Positions 55,814 through 64,000 of a stretch of DNA of 64,000 nucleotides are shown here, piece after piece. Origin of the DNA: Halomonas almeriensis (GTDB lineage: Bacteria > Pseudomonadota > Gammaproteobacteria > Pseudomonadales > Halomonadaceae); contig NZ_JAUFPO010000006.1 in assembly GCF_030409235.1 (NCBI RefSeq), positions 1 to 64,000 on the forward strand. The letters run 5' to 3'. The position numbers and the translations under genes are program-made. Within the stretch, counting starts at the first letter, position 1. The number at the start of each line of letters is the position of its first letter. The notes under the pieces were generated by a model that was given only the letters and a program-made list of their open reading frames with translations, made no database searches and was not told the origin of the DNA.

Positions 55814-55849
55814 AAAAAAGCCGCCGGAGTGATCCGGCGGCTTTTTTTG
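55814..55849. terminator. Bidirectional terminator between the GGCT-like gene and ompW
   Basis: AAAAAAGCCGCCGGA and TCCGGCGGCTTTTTTT form a stem around GTGA, with T-runs on both strands, between convergent genes. Confidence 0.96.
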
Positions 55850-55871
55850 GCTCAGCCAGGCCTGGCGCTGA

Positions 55872-56459
55872 TCAGAACCGGAAGGTCAGGTTGCCACCGA
55901 TGGTCAGCGGGTCCAGCTTGATCTGACCCGTGCCGTCACCATTCAGGCTGACGTCGCTGTCCACATCGGCGTACTGGGCATAGGAGCCGATCATCAGTTG
56001 ATCGCTGATGGCAAAGTCCACGCCCAGCTGGCCGGTCAGGCTGGTCGAGTGGTCGAGGTCGTCGATGGACTCGTTGGAAAAGTAGGTATGGTTGACGCCG
56101 ACGCCGGCATAGGGCTGTACGCGGGAGTCCGTGCCGCCCAGCGGAAAGTAGTTGGCCATCAGATTGATGGGCGTGCGCTCGAAGCTGCCGCCGGTCATGT
56201 CGTGCTCGATGGCCTCGGCCCCATTCAATTCCACGCCGAGATGGTCGCTGAACAGATAGCCCGCACCATAGGTGATGCCCTGGGCATTCTCGACATTGAT
56301 GTCGCGGTCCGCGAAGCCATCGTTGTCGTCGCGGATGTCGGATTTGGCATAGCCACCGCGGACATAGATGTCACCGGCCTGGTAGGCCATGGCGGCCTGA
56401 GCAGCGCAAAGGCTGGCTACAGCGATAGCAGTCGCGGAAATCAATCGAGTCGCTTGCAT
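55872..56459 (-). CDS. ompW: OmpW family outer membrane protein
   Basis: A 195-residue 8-stranded outer-membrane beta-barrel. The signal peptide is ATAIAVASLCAAQAAMA. Mature features include GDIYVRGGYAKSDI, YGAGYLFSDHLGVELNGAE, NLMANYFPLGGTDSRVQPYAGVGVNHTYF and the C-terminal LTIGGNLTFRF, with the terminal F needed for BamA. OmpW proteins form a channel for small hydrophobic molecules and change with osmotic and redox conditions. ATG at 56459 follows AAGGGAG. The upstream AT-rich region (TTATAATAAG on the minus strand, near 56523-56532) probably holds its promoter. Confidence 0.85.
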   Translation of the reverse strand: MQATRLISATAIAVASLCAAQAAMAYQAGDIYVRGGYAKSDIRDDNDGFADRDINVENAQGITYGAGYLFSDHLGVELNGAEAIEHDMTGGSFERTPINLMANYFPLGGTDSRVQPYAGVGVNHTYFSNESIDDLDHSTSLTGQLGVDFAISDQLMIGSYAQYADVDSDVSLNGDGTGQIKLDPLTIGGNLTFRF

Positions 56460-56719
56460 GCGAAAATTCTCCCTTGGATATTAGTGAAATGCAGTGAACA
56501 TGGGCTACATTTCATTGAGCCTTATTATAAAACAGTGTTTCTGAACGTCTCATAGAAATTAACTATGAAAGGTGGGCCGCGATTTTCTGATGTCAATCGG
56601 GGCGTTGAGCAAGGGCGGTGCCCGGCTGTTCTGGAGGTTCATCTCTCAGCGCCAGTACAGGGCTCGCCTGTTGGGCGAATTGGGTCTTCACTGAGCGGAG
56701 ATACCGGGGAGGCATGGCA

Positions 56720-57022
56720 ATGGCATCTTGGGTTCGATACTCGCATGGCAGTGGGGCCGTGATTTCGCTGCTGGTGGCGGCCCTGCTGTCTGTCTGGTGG
56801 CTGTTACGGCCTGAGTTGCTGGCGCCCCTTCCCCTGAGCCTGCGGTTGCCGTTGGTGGTCCTCGGGGTCTGGGCGGTTGGAGCTGCCTTTGTGCGGCCCC
56901 TGGCGCAGGACCTGGAAATGTTCCGGCTGATGTCGGTGGTCAACAGCCCCTGGAGCAGTGCCGCCCTTTGGGGCTTCGCGCTGTGCACGTTTGGCCTCGC
57001 GCTGGTCCACCATCTGCTCTGA
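56720..57022 (+). CDS. Small membrane protein of unknown function
   Basis: A 100-residue protein with three predicted hydrophobic segments (AVISLLVAALLSVWWLL; LRLPLVVLGVWAVGAAFV; AALWGFALCTFGLALVHHLL) and a short polar loop EMFRLMSVVNSPWSSA. I do not recognise the family. ATG at 56720 is used, with GGGGAGG 7 nt upstream; an ATG at 56714 abuts that site and is too close. It lies between divergent ompW and the convergent putP terminator. A transporter accessory or assembly factor is possible but not supported. Confidence 0.65.
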   Translation: MASWVRYSHGSGAVISLLVAALLSVWWLLRPELLAPLPLSLRLPLVVLGVWAVGAAFVRPLAQDLEMFRLMSVVNSPWSSAALWGFALCTFGLALVHHLL

Positions 57023-57030
57023 ATATCCAC

Positions 57031-57055
57031 AAAAAAGGGCTCCCGAAGGAGCCCT
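57031..57055 (-). terminator. putP terminator
   Basis: On the minus strand AGGGCTCC-TTCG-GGAGCCCT is followed by TTTTTTG, a textbook intrinsic terminator 27 nt after the putP stop. Confidence 0.93.
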
Positions 57056-57082
57056 GAAGGGGGTGGACACAGGCCGGTTTTC

Positions 57083-58573
57083 TTACTCGGTGATGGCCTG
57101 GTACTCGCCGGCATCCTTGGTCACGCTGCTCACCACGATAATGGCGACAAAGGCGGCGATAAAGCCCGGGATGATCTCGTAGACACCGGGGCCACCCATG
57201 AAGGAGCCATTCCAGCCCAGGCTGATCCAGATCATCACGGTAGCCGCACCTACCACCATGCCGGCAATGGCGCCGGCGCCATTGGTGCGCGGCCACATCA
57301 GCGAGAGAATGATTAGCGGGCCGAAGGCGGCACCGAAGCCGGCCCATGCGTTGCTGACCAGTGCCAGCACCTGAGAGTCCGGTTCGGAGGCGATGATCGC
57401 GGCCACCAGGCCAACCAGCACCACGCAGACACGACCGATCATGACGCATTCCTTCTCGCTGGCTTCCTTGCGCAGAAAGAGGCGATAGAAATCCTCGGTC
57501 AGCGAGGACGAGGACACCAGCAGCTGGCTGGAAACCGTGCTCATCACCGCCGCCAGCAGGGCCGCGAACAGGAAGCCGGTGACCAGCGGATGGAACAGCA
57601 GGTCCGCCAGAATGATGAAGATGGTTTCCGGGTCTTCAATATTCATGCCGTTGCGCACGGCGTAGGCGCGACCGAAGATGCCCAGCGAGACGGCACCGAT
57701 CAGCGAGATGAGCATCCAGCCCATGCCGATGTTGCGTGCCGTGGGAACGTCCTTCAGCTCGCGAATGGCCATGAAGCGCACGATGATATGCGGTTGACCG
57801 AAGTAGCCCAGCCCCCATGTCACGGCGGAGAGCCAGCCGATCAGCGTCAGGCCTTCGGTCCAGGTCAATAGGTTGGGGTCGACCTCATTGAGGGTCTGCG
57901 AGGCTTGCGAGAAACCACCACCGCCTTCGCCGAACAGTACCACCGCGGGCATGATGATCAGCGCCAGCATCATGATGCAGCCCTGCACGAAGTCCGTCAT
58001 GCTCACGGCCAAAAAGCCGCCCACCACGGTGTAGACTAGGACAACGCCGAGGGTGATGATCACGCCAGCGCCGTAATCGCTCAGGCCGCCGAAGTTGAAG
58101 ATACCGGCAAAGGCACTTTCGAACAGCTTGCCGCCGGCAACCAGGCCGGAGGCCGTATAGACGGCGAAGAAGATGACGATGACCACGGCCGAGACGGTGC
58201 GCAGGGCAGTGGCCCGAGTCGGAAAGCGGTTGGCCAGGAAGGACGGAATGGTGATGGCATTGCCATAGTGAACGGTCTGTTCGCGCAGGCGCGGGGCGAC
58301 CAGCGTCCAGTTGAGGAAGGCGCCGACCAGCAGGCCGATGCCGATCCAGGCAGAGCCCAGGCCGGAGGCGAAGAGAGCCCCGGGTAGGCCCAGCAGCAGC
58401 CAGCCGCTCATGTCGGAGGCACCGGCGGAAAGGGCGGCGACCTTCGGACTGAGCGAGCGCCCACCCAGCATGTAATCCTCCGATGAGGACGTGGAAGTGC
58501 GCATGGCATACACGCCGATGGCGATCATGAGCACAAAGTAACCAATTAGACTAATCCAGACACCGATAGCCAT
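57083..58573 (-). CDS. putP: Sodium/proline symporter PutP
   Basis: A 496-residue SSS-family Na+/L-proline symporter with 13 helices. PutP-typical parts are EDYMLGGRSLSPKVAALSAGASDMSGWLLLGLPGALFASGLG (Na+/proline site residues), TVVGGFLAVSMTDFVQGCIMMLALIIMPAVV and the TM8 region ISLIGAVSLGIFGRAYAV. It belongs to a proline cluster with nhaC and putA on the same strand. The 299-nt gap upstream (58574-58872) holds the nhaC 3' hairpin, and otherwise presumably the putP promoter; no gene was seen there. Confidence 0.95.
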   Translation of the reverse strand: MAIGVWISLIGYFVLMIAIGVYAMRTSTSSSEDYMLGGRSLSPKVAALSAGASDMSGWLLLGLPGALFASGLGSAWIGIGLLVGAFLNWTLVAPRLREQTVHYGNAITIPSFLANRFPTRATALRTVSAVVIVIFFAVYTASGLVAGGKLFESAFAGIFNFGGLSDYGAGVIITLGVVLVYTVVGGFLAVSMTDFVQGCIMMLALIIMPAVVLFGEGGGGFSQASQTLNEVDPNLLTWTEGLTLIGWLSAVTWGLGYFGQPHIIVRFMAIRELKDVPTARNIGMGWMLISLIGAVSLGIFGRAYAVRNGMNIEDPETIFIILADLLFHPLVTGFLFAALLAAVMSTVSSQLLVSSSSLTEDFYRLFLRKEASEKECVMIGRVCVVLVGLVAAIIASEPDSQVLALVSNAWAGFGAAFGPLIILSLMWPRTNGAGAIAGMVVGAATVMIWISLGWNGSFMGGPGVYEIIPGFIAAFVAIIVVSSVTKDAGEYQAITE

Positions 58574-58817
58574 GAAAAGCGTCTCCAGTTTTATGCGCCC
58601 TGAGGGAGCTCGGGCAGGTTGTTGTCATGCATGCAAGCCAGTCGGCCATTGGCGTGCACCGTAAACGGTGGGAGGTTTAACCTGCAGTCGGTTGGACTTG
58701 TTGCGTCGACCATTAGAGTTCCTTGCGTCTTGAGCTTGTTACCAGAGAAACCGGGGTGTTCATTCCGGTAAACACCGTCTTCCTGAATGTTGCGTGATGA
58801 CTGCCGGGATGAAAACC

Positions 58818-58852
58818 AACAGTCCAGCAGAGGGTATCCCCACTGGACTGTT
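58818..58852 (-). terminator. Terminator-like hairpin after nhaC
   Basis: On the minus strand, AACAGTCCAG-N15-CTGGACTGTT is followed by GGTTTTC. It lies 21 nt beyond the nhaC stop codon, so it probably limits read-through into putP. Confidence 0.68.
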
Positions 58853-58872
58853 GAAAGCAAAACTCCCTCTAT

Positions 58873-60378
58873 TTACGCATAGCTGGCTTCTGTGGTCCTG
58901 CCAGTTTCCGGATCTATACGATGTTCACCATCCGCATCCCACTTGGCCTTTTCGGCATCGGTTGCCTTGGGCGAGAACCACCCCATGTTGGCATAGAAAA
59001 TACCGATGAAGGGGGCGGTCCAGCAGGCAAAAGCCAGCGGAATGTAGAGCAGGTTTTCGAAATTGCCATCGCCGATGTTCAAGGACAGGGCCGTGATGAC
59101 GAAGGCGCCGCCGGCATTCCAGGGCACCAGCGGAGACACCAGGGTGCCGCCTTCTTCAATACCCCGCGACAGGTTCAGCGTGGAGTACCCCATGCCACGA
59201 TAGACCGGCGCATACATGCGTCCTGGCAGGGCGACAGATAGGTAGGGGTCACCGGCCACGGTGTTGGTGGCCACTGAGGTCAACACGGCCGAAGTCTGAA
59301 TGCTGGCGAACTTTTTGAAGCGCGAGATGATCTTGCTGATGACCGCTTCCAGGCAGCCGGTGCGTTCGAGTGCGCCGCCAAAGCCCAGCGCCAGCAGGAC
59401 CAGCGAGATGGTCCACATCATCGACTGGATACCACCACTGTTGAGCAGCGAATCAATTTCACTGACGCCGGTGTCGATGGAGTAGCCCGAGTTGCCGTAG
59501 GTGAAGACGTCATGCAAGCCGACACCCTGAAAGAGCATGGCCATGATTCCGCCGGCAACCGCCCCCGCGAACAAGGACGGAATGGGAGGTTGCTTGGTGA
59601 CCGCCAGGCCAATGACCAGAACTGCAGGTAAAAGCAGCCACGGAGAAATCCAGAACGTCTCGTTGAGTGCCGTGGTAATGGCGTTGATGCTTTCGAAAGA
59701 GGTCTGGGTAGAGTCGATGACCGTGAAGCCGGCAACCAGGTAGATGGCCAGGGCGATCAGCATGGCGGGAACCGTGGTCGGCATCATGTTCTTGATGTGA
59801 TCGAACACATTGGTCCCGGTGACGGCCGGTGCCAGGTTGGTGGTATCGGAAAGCGGGGAGATCTTGTCACCGAAGAAGGCACCGGAGACCACCGCGCCGG
59901 CCGTCCAGTAGGGCGGAATGCCAAAGCCCGCACCAATGCCCATCAAGGCCAGGCCGATGGTGCCGACGGTGCCCCAGGATGTGCCCAGTGACACGGAGAC
60001 AACCGAGCACAGAATCATGGCGGCAGCCAGAAAGATTTCCGGCGAAAGTATGATCAACCCATAATAGATCAGCGTGGGGACCGTGCCGCTGGCGATCCAG
60101 ACGCCGACGATGATACCCACAATGATCAGTACCGAGACGGAAGGGAGCGACACATTGATGACGTGGAAAATCCCCTTCTCGATATTCGGCCAGCCATGGC
60201 CAAGATAGATACCCAGGATACTGGTCAGGGCAATGCCGATGGACAGCGGGATATGGGGGGTAAAGTCTCCGAAGTAAAAGAGCTGGACCGCGAGCACGGC
60301 CAGCGTTCCGAGAATGGGGATGAGGGCCAGGCCGAAGCCTGGAGCCCGGGCCGATTCGCTTTGCGACGAGTCTTCCAT
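58873..60378 (-). CDS. nhaC: Na+/H+ antiporter NhaC
   Basis: A 501-residue NhaC-family antiporter with about 11-12 helices: GHGWPNIEKGIFHVINVSLPSVSVLIIVGIIVGVWIASGTVPTLIYYG, SLGTSWGTVGTIGLALMGIGAGFG, the conserved GDKISPLSDTTNLAPAVTGTNVFDHI block and NLSRGIEEGGTLVSPLVPWN near the end. Family members exchange Na+ for H+ (some exchange malate/lactate). Sitting between putP and putA, it could clear the Na+ brought in by PutP. ATG at 60378. Confidence 0.92.
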   Translation of the reverse strand: MEDSSQSESARAPGFGLALIPILGTLAVLAVQLFYFGDFTPHIPLSIGIALTSILGIYLGHGWPNIEKGIFHVINVSLPSVSVLIIVGIIVGVWIASGTVPTLIYYGLIILSPEIFLAAAMILCSVVSVSLGTSWGTVGTIGLALMGIGAGFGIPPYWTAGAVVSGAFFGDKISPLSDTTNLAPAVTGTNVFDHIKNMMPTTVPAMLIALAIYLVAGFTVIDSTQTSFESINAITTALNETFWISPWLLLPAVLVIGLAVTKQPPIPSLFAGAVAGGIMAMLFQGVGLHDVFTYGNSGYSIDTGVSEIDSLLNSGGIQSMMWTISLVLLALGFGGALERTGCLEAVISKIISRFKKFASIQTSAVLTSVATNTVAGDPYLSVALPGRMYAPVYRGMGYSTLNLSRGIEEGGTLVSPLVPWNAGGAFVITALSLNIGDGNFENLLYIPLAFACWTAPFIGIFYANMGWFSPKATDAEKAKWDADGEHRIDPETGRTTEASYA

Positions 60379-60548
60379 GAAGGCCTCCAGTTGTGTTGTT
60401 TATTACAAGACCATTGTGGCGATGTTTCCCCGGTATCGGGGAGTGAACCGGGTAGACGCCGCGGCGTCTGCCCGGATCGGGTAAGGCCGGCATGCATCTT
60501 GTCATTGGTGGGCATGCCGTGCCCTGTCGTGAGGCTCAGTCGGGAATG

Positions 60549-63500
60549 TCAGTCATCTCCCAGAGCCAGTAGCGAGGCATTGCCGCCCAGTGCAGCGGTG
60601 TTGATGGTGACCGTCTTTTCGGTGGCGAAGCGCAGCAGATAGTGCGGGCCGCCAGCCTTGGGGCCGGTGCCGGAAAGCCCCTGTCCCCCGAAGGGCTGCA
60701 CCCCGACCACGGCACCTATGATGTCGCGATTGACGTAGACGTTGCCGACCCGGATGCGCCGTGCAATCTCCTCGGCATAGGACTCGTTGCGGCTGTGCAC
60801 GCCGAAGGTCAGCCCATAACCGCGACCATTGATCGAGTCGATCACCTGGTCGATCTCCTGCGACTTGTAGCGAACGATGTGCAGGATGGGCCCGAACTGC
60901 TCGCGCTCCAGCGCATCAATGGCGTCGATCTGGAAGGCCGTCGGGGCGATGAAGGTGCCATCGGCCGTCTGCTCCGGGTCCAGTGTGGTCTGGGCGATCA
61001 GGCGACCCTCGGCCTTGAGCTTGTCGATGTGTTCCTGCAGGCCCTGGCGTGCGTCTTCGTCGATGACCGGCCCCACATCGGTCCCCAGGTCGCGGGGGTC
61101 ACCCACGCGCAGCTCGTCCATGGCCCCCTTGAGGATCTCGAGGACCCGATCGGCCACGTCGTCCTGCAGATAGAGGACCCGCAGCGCCGAACAGCGCTGG
61201 CCGGCGCTCTGGAAGGCCGAGTGGATGACATCGTTGACGACCTGCTCGGGCAGGGCCGTGGAGTCGACGATCATGGCGTTCATGCCACCGGTTTCGGCCA
61301 CCAGGGTGGGCAGCGGAGCATTCTCGCGTTCGGCCAGTGAGCGGTTGATCAACTGAGCGGTATCCGTGCCGCCGGTAAACACCACCCCGGTGATGCGCGC
61401 ATCGCCGGTCAGCACGCTGCCCACGGTCGGGCCATCGCCCGGCAGCAACTGAACCACGTCGCGTGGCATCCCGGCCTCGTGCAGCAGCTCGACGACACGA
61501 TGCGCAATGATCGAGGTCTGTTCAGCCGGCTTAGCCAGCACGGTATTGCCGGCCACGGCGGTGGCCACCATCTGGCCGCAGAAGATGGCCACCGGGAAGT
61601 TCCAGGGGCTGATGGCCGCGAACACGCCCTTGCCACCCATCACCAGGTGGTTGGACTCGCCGGTCGGCCCGGGCAGTTCGGTCGGTTCAGCGAAGAGTTC
61701 CTCGGCCCGGGTGGCGTAGTAGCGGCAGAAATCCACCGCCTCGCGGATCTCGTCGACGCCATCGGTAAGCAGCTTGCCACCCTCGCGGCAGCACAGGGTC
61801 ATCAGCTCGGCCATGTGCTTTTCCATCAGGTCGGCAAAGCGACGCAGGATGTCGGCGCGCTCCTGGACCGGCGTCTCTTCCCAGCGCGGGAAGGCTTGCC
61901 AGGCGGCGTCGACGGCACGCTCGGCCTGCTCCTTGCTGGTCCACAGCACGGTGCCCAGGCTGTGGTGACGGTCATACGGGCAGGTCACGTCATGCAGCAG
62001 GTTATGGTCGGTGGCGACATCGAAGGCCAGCAGCGGACGCGCCTCGTAGCGACGCTCCATGAACTCGTGCATGGCACGCATCAGCGGGTCATGGTGACTG
62101 CGAATATTGAGATTGACGCCGCGCGAGTTGAGGCGGTCCTCGCCGTAGATGTCCCGCGGCAGCGGAATCTGCGGATTGACCAGGCTGTCGAACTGGCGCA
62201 GCGTCTCCACCGGATGCACGCACAGCGATTCGACCGGTACCTCGGGGTCGACCAGCTGGTGCACGAAGGAGGAGTTGGCGCCATTCTCCAGCAGGCGGCG
62301 CACCAGGTAGGGCAGCAGATCCTTGTGCGCGCCCACTGGCGCGTAGATGCGGCAGTAGGTGCCCTTGGGGGCACGCTTCAGGGCCGAGGAATACAACGCC
62401 TCGCCCATACCGTGCAGGCGCTGGAACTCGAAGTGCCGGTCGGCTTCGTTGGCCACCTCCAGGATGGTGCTGATGGTGTGCGCGTTGTGGGTCGCGAACT
62501 GCGGGAAGATACGACCGCGTGTCGACTCCGACATCAGGAAGCGGGCGCAGACCAGGTAGGCCACATCGGTGGAAGCCTTGCGGGTATAGACCGGATACCC
62601 CTCGACGCCCAACTGCTGCGACTCCTTGATTTCGGTATCCCAGTAAGCGCCTTTGACCAGGCGAACCGGAATCTCGTCGCCCTGGGTCTCGGCGAGTCGA
62701 TTGATGTAATGCAGAACCGGCAGGGCGCGCTTGGCATAGGCCTGAACGACCAGGCCGAAGTGGCCCCAGCCGCGGCACACATCGTGCTCGTAGATGGCGC
62801 GGAACACCTCGAGAGAGAGCTCCAGGCGATCGACCTCCTCGGCATCGATGGTCACGGCCACGTTGCGTTCGCGGCCCATCTTGACCAGCTCCAGGGTGCT
62901 GGCAACCAGCTCGTCGAGGATCTGCTCGCGACGCCCGAACTCATAACGGGGGTGCAGGGCCGACAGTTTGATGGAGACCGAGGGCGCCGGTGTCGTGTCA
63001 CTTAGCCTGGCGCTGGTCTTGCCGACCTGCTCGATGGCGCGCGCATAATCCTGGAAGTAGCGCTTGGCGTCGTCGCGGGTCCGGGCGGCCTCGCCCAGCA
63101 TGTCGTAGGAATAGGTGTCGCCGTTGTCGAACTGGGGTCGAGAGCGCTTGAGGGCTTCGTCGATGTCGCGCCCGAGCACGAACTGCTTGCCCATGATCTT
63201 CATGGCTTCCACCATGGCGCGGCGAATGACCGGCTCGCCCATGCGGTTGACCATCTTGTTGATGAAGCCGGAGGGGCGCCCGTCCTTCTGGTTGTCCATG
63301 GTCACCACCCGGCCGGTCATCAACAGCCCCCAGGTCGAGGCGTTGACCATCCAGGACTCACTGCGCCCTACGTAGGACTTCCAGTCAGCCGGGCCCAGCT
63401 TGTCCTCGATCAAGGCATCGGCCGTGGCCTTATCGGGGATGCGCAGCATGGCCTCGGCCAGGCACATCAGCATCAAGCCTTCATGGGTGTCCAGGCTGTA

Positions 63501-63740
63501 CTGCTGCAGAAGCTCGTCGATGGTATCCACCGCCGTGTCGGTTTCGCGGATCTCGCGAACCAGCTCCGCTGTATTGTCGGCAATGCGTGCAAAGTCGCGC
63601 TCGTTCGTGTCGAGCGCCTTGATCAGTTCCTCGACAAATGCCTCTTCATCGACCACGTAGTGATCGCTGACGGTGGCAAACAGTGTGTCGAGTTCCTGGC
63701 GCCAAGCGGCGTCGTCCAGCATCTTGTTGGCATTCAGCAT
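60549..63740 (-). CDS. putA: Bifunctional proline dehydrogenase / L-glutamate gamma-semialdehyde dehydrogenase PutA (short form)
   Basis: A 1063-residue membrane-associated flavoenzyme oxidising proline to glutamate in two steps. The N-terminal helical domain (about 1-150) leads to the FAD-binding PRODH barrel (about 180-500; LSALHPRYEFGRREQ, VRLVKGAYWDTEIKESQ, FATHNAHTISTILEVA, RIYAPVGAHKDLLPYLVRRLLENGANSSFV). The P5CDH domain has general base E816 (AETGGMNAM) and nucleophile C850 (SAGQRCSALRVL), 34 residues apart as in ALDHs. There is no N-terminal ribbon-helix-helix domain, so unlike E. coli PutA (1320) it is a short type A form that cannot repress its own genes. ATG at 63740 follows GGGGAAG. 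Confidence 0.96.
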   Translation of the reverse strand: MLNANKMLDDAAWRQELDTLFATVSDHYVVDEEAFVEELIKALDTNERDFARIADNTAELVREIRETDTAVDTIDELLQQYSLDTHEGLMLMCLAEAMLRIPDKATADALIEDKLGPADWKSYVGRSESWMVNASTWGLLMTGRVVTMDNQKDGRPSGFINKMVNRMGEPVIRRAMVEAMKIMGKQFVLGRDIDEALKRSRPQFDNGDTYSYDMLGEAARTRDDAKRYFQDYARAIEQVGKTSARLSDTTPAPSVSIKLSALHPRYEFGRREQILDELVASTLELVKMGRERNVAVTIDAEEVDRLELSLEVFRAIYEHDVCRGWGHFGLVVQAYAKRALPVLHYINRLAETQGDEIPVRLVKGAYWDTEIKESQQLGVEGYPVYTRKASTDVAYLVCARFLMSESTRGRIFPQFATHNAHTISTILEVANEADRHFEFQRLHGMGEALYSSALKRAPKGTYCRIYAPVGAHKDLLPYLVRRLLENGANSSFVHQLVDPEVPVESLCVHPVETLRQFDSLVNPQIPLPRDIYGEDRLNSRGVNLNIRSHHDPLMRAMHEFMERRYEARPLLAFDVATDHNLLHDVTCPYDRHHSLGTVLWTSKEQAERAVDAAWQAFPRWEETPVQERADILRRFADLMEKHMAELMTLCCREGGKLLTDGVDEIREAVDFCRYYATRAEELFAEPTELPGPTGESNHLVMGGKGVFAAISPWNFPVAIFCGQMVATAVAGNTVLAKPAEQTSIIAHRVVELLHEAGMPRDVVQLLPGDGPTVGSVLTGDARITGVVFTGGTDTAQLINRSLAERENAPLPTLVAETGGMNAMIVDSTALPEQVVNDVIHSAFQSAGQRCSALRVLYLQDDVADRVLEILKGAMDELRVGDPRDLGTDVGPVIDEDARQGLQEHIDKLKAEGRLIAQTTLDPEQTADGTFIAPTAFQIDAIDALEREQFGPILHIVRYKSQEIDQVIDSINGRGYGLTFGVHSRNESYAEEIARRIRVGNVYVNRDIIGAVVGVQPFGGQGLSGTGPKAGGPHYLLRFATEKTVTINTAALGGNASLLALGDD

Positions 63741-64000
63741 GAATCTTCCCCGTTCAAGGCCCGTCTTCACAGCGTGTTGTCTGTCCGCCCGACATCAGGA
63801 GGCCAGCGGACCATGGGCATCCTGATGAGGGTAGGGGGCATTGGATTGGTCTGCTTGTCGAATTCACGGGTGGATTTAACGTTTCCAACGTAGTTGGCGG
63901 CTTGACTTGTGCCGTTTAGACCTTCGTCTAGCCGCTGGCAGGCGTTGGCCCGCGGGTGAGTGACAGCCAGGAATCACGGTGAAGCGTCCATAATGCTGGC
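63741..64000. other. putA upstream region
   Basis: No gene is supported in these 260 nt. There is an AT-rich stretch (GTGGATTTAACGTTTCCAACG, about 63870) and a small hairpin TAGAC-CTTC-GTCTA (near 63918), probably part of the putA promoter or operator; no recognised motif. Confidence 0.4.

Noticed and set aside
61479..63005. A 508-residue plus-strand frame opposite putA
   Set aside because: It is an antisense shadow of the high-GC putA coding sequence.

Overview
The window looks like chromosomal DNA of a moderately halophilic gammaproteobacterium, most likely Halomonadaceae (Halomonas/Chromohalobacter type). The basis is the high GC content, the gammaproteobacterial housekeeping families (RlmM, EpmC, Uup, TatD, YqcC, DUF3080, DUF3549, RimK/RimB, a SufT-type suf operon) and the density of compatible-solute and sodium-coupled transport genes (BCCT, OpuC-type ABC, AgcS, PutP, NhaC). 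No database search was possible, so the genus is an inference. No phage, insertion sequence with transposase, CRISPR array or tRNA was found.

Layout. 1-57 is the 3' end of a 5S rRNA gene, closed by an intrinsic terminator. 352-9359 holds a BCCT transporter, rlmM, a small ABM-domain protein, tusA (with a MITE-like palindromic element at its stop codon), two uncharacterised proteins, a DUF3080 lipoprotein overlapping a MATE exporter, epmC, a possible degenerate exonuclease and tatD. 9475-14386 holds uup, a universal stress protein, a MarR regulator and a DUF5924 membrane protein. 14560-17989 is fadBA. 18076-19171 holds a flavodoxin-like protein and a PEBP protein.

19213-24248 is the most unusual metabolic locus: a LysR regulator divergent from a BesD/HalD-like Fe(II)/2-oxoglutarate oxygenase, an M24-fold protein resembling the DMSP lyase DddP, and a CoA-acylating (methyl)malonate-semialdehyde dehydrogenase. 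It reads like a hydroxylate, cleave, acyl-CoA route for an unknown small osmolyte or amino acid. 24411-28771 holds an exported retropepsin-like protein, a DCC thiol protein, an FMN reductase, a Na+:alanine symporter and an NDUFA9-like reductase.

28901-35615 is a complete D-galactonate module: GntR regulator with a palindromic operator, TRAP transporter, DgoD, DgoA and DgoK, converging on gluconokinase. 36318-42154 (minus strand) is an OpuC-type quaternary-amine ABC importer followed by an MmgE/PrpD protein and a carbon-nitrogen hydrolase, an apparent uptake-plus-catabolism operon of unknown substrate. 42523-48585 is the suf Fe-S operon (Rrf2 regulator, sufBCDS, sufT), divergent from that importer across a 368-nt control region.

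48667-52337 holds sanA, an uncharacterised helical protein, rimK, a rimB-like protease and a DUF3549 protein. 52639-54863 is a cystine-type ABC importer, followed by yqcC and a gamma-glutamylcyclotransferase-like gene. 55872-63740 (minus) carries ompW, putP, nhaC and putA. The putP-nhaC-putA set couples Na+-driven proline uptake, Na+ export and proline oxidation to glutamate.
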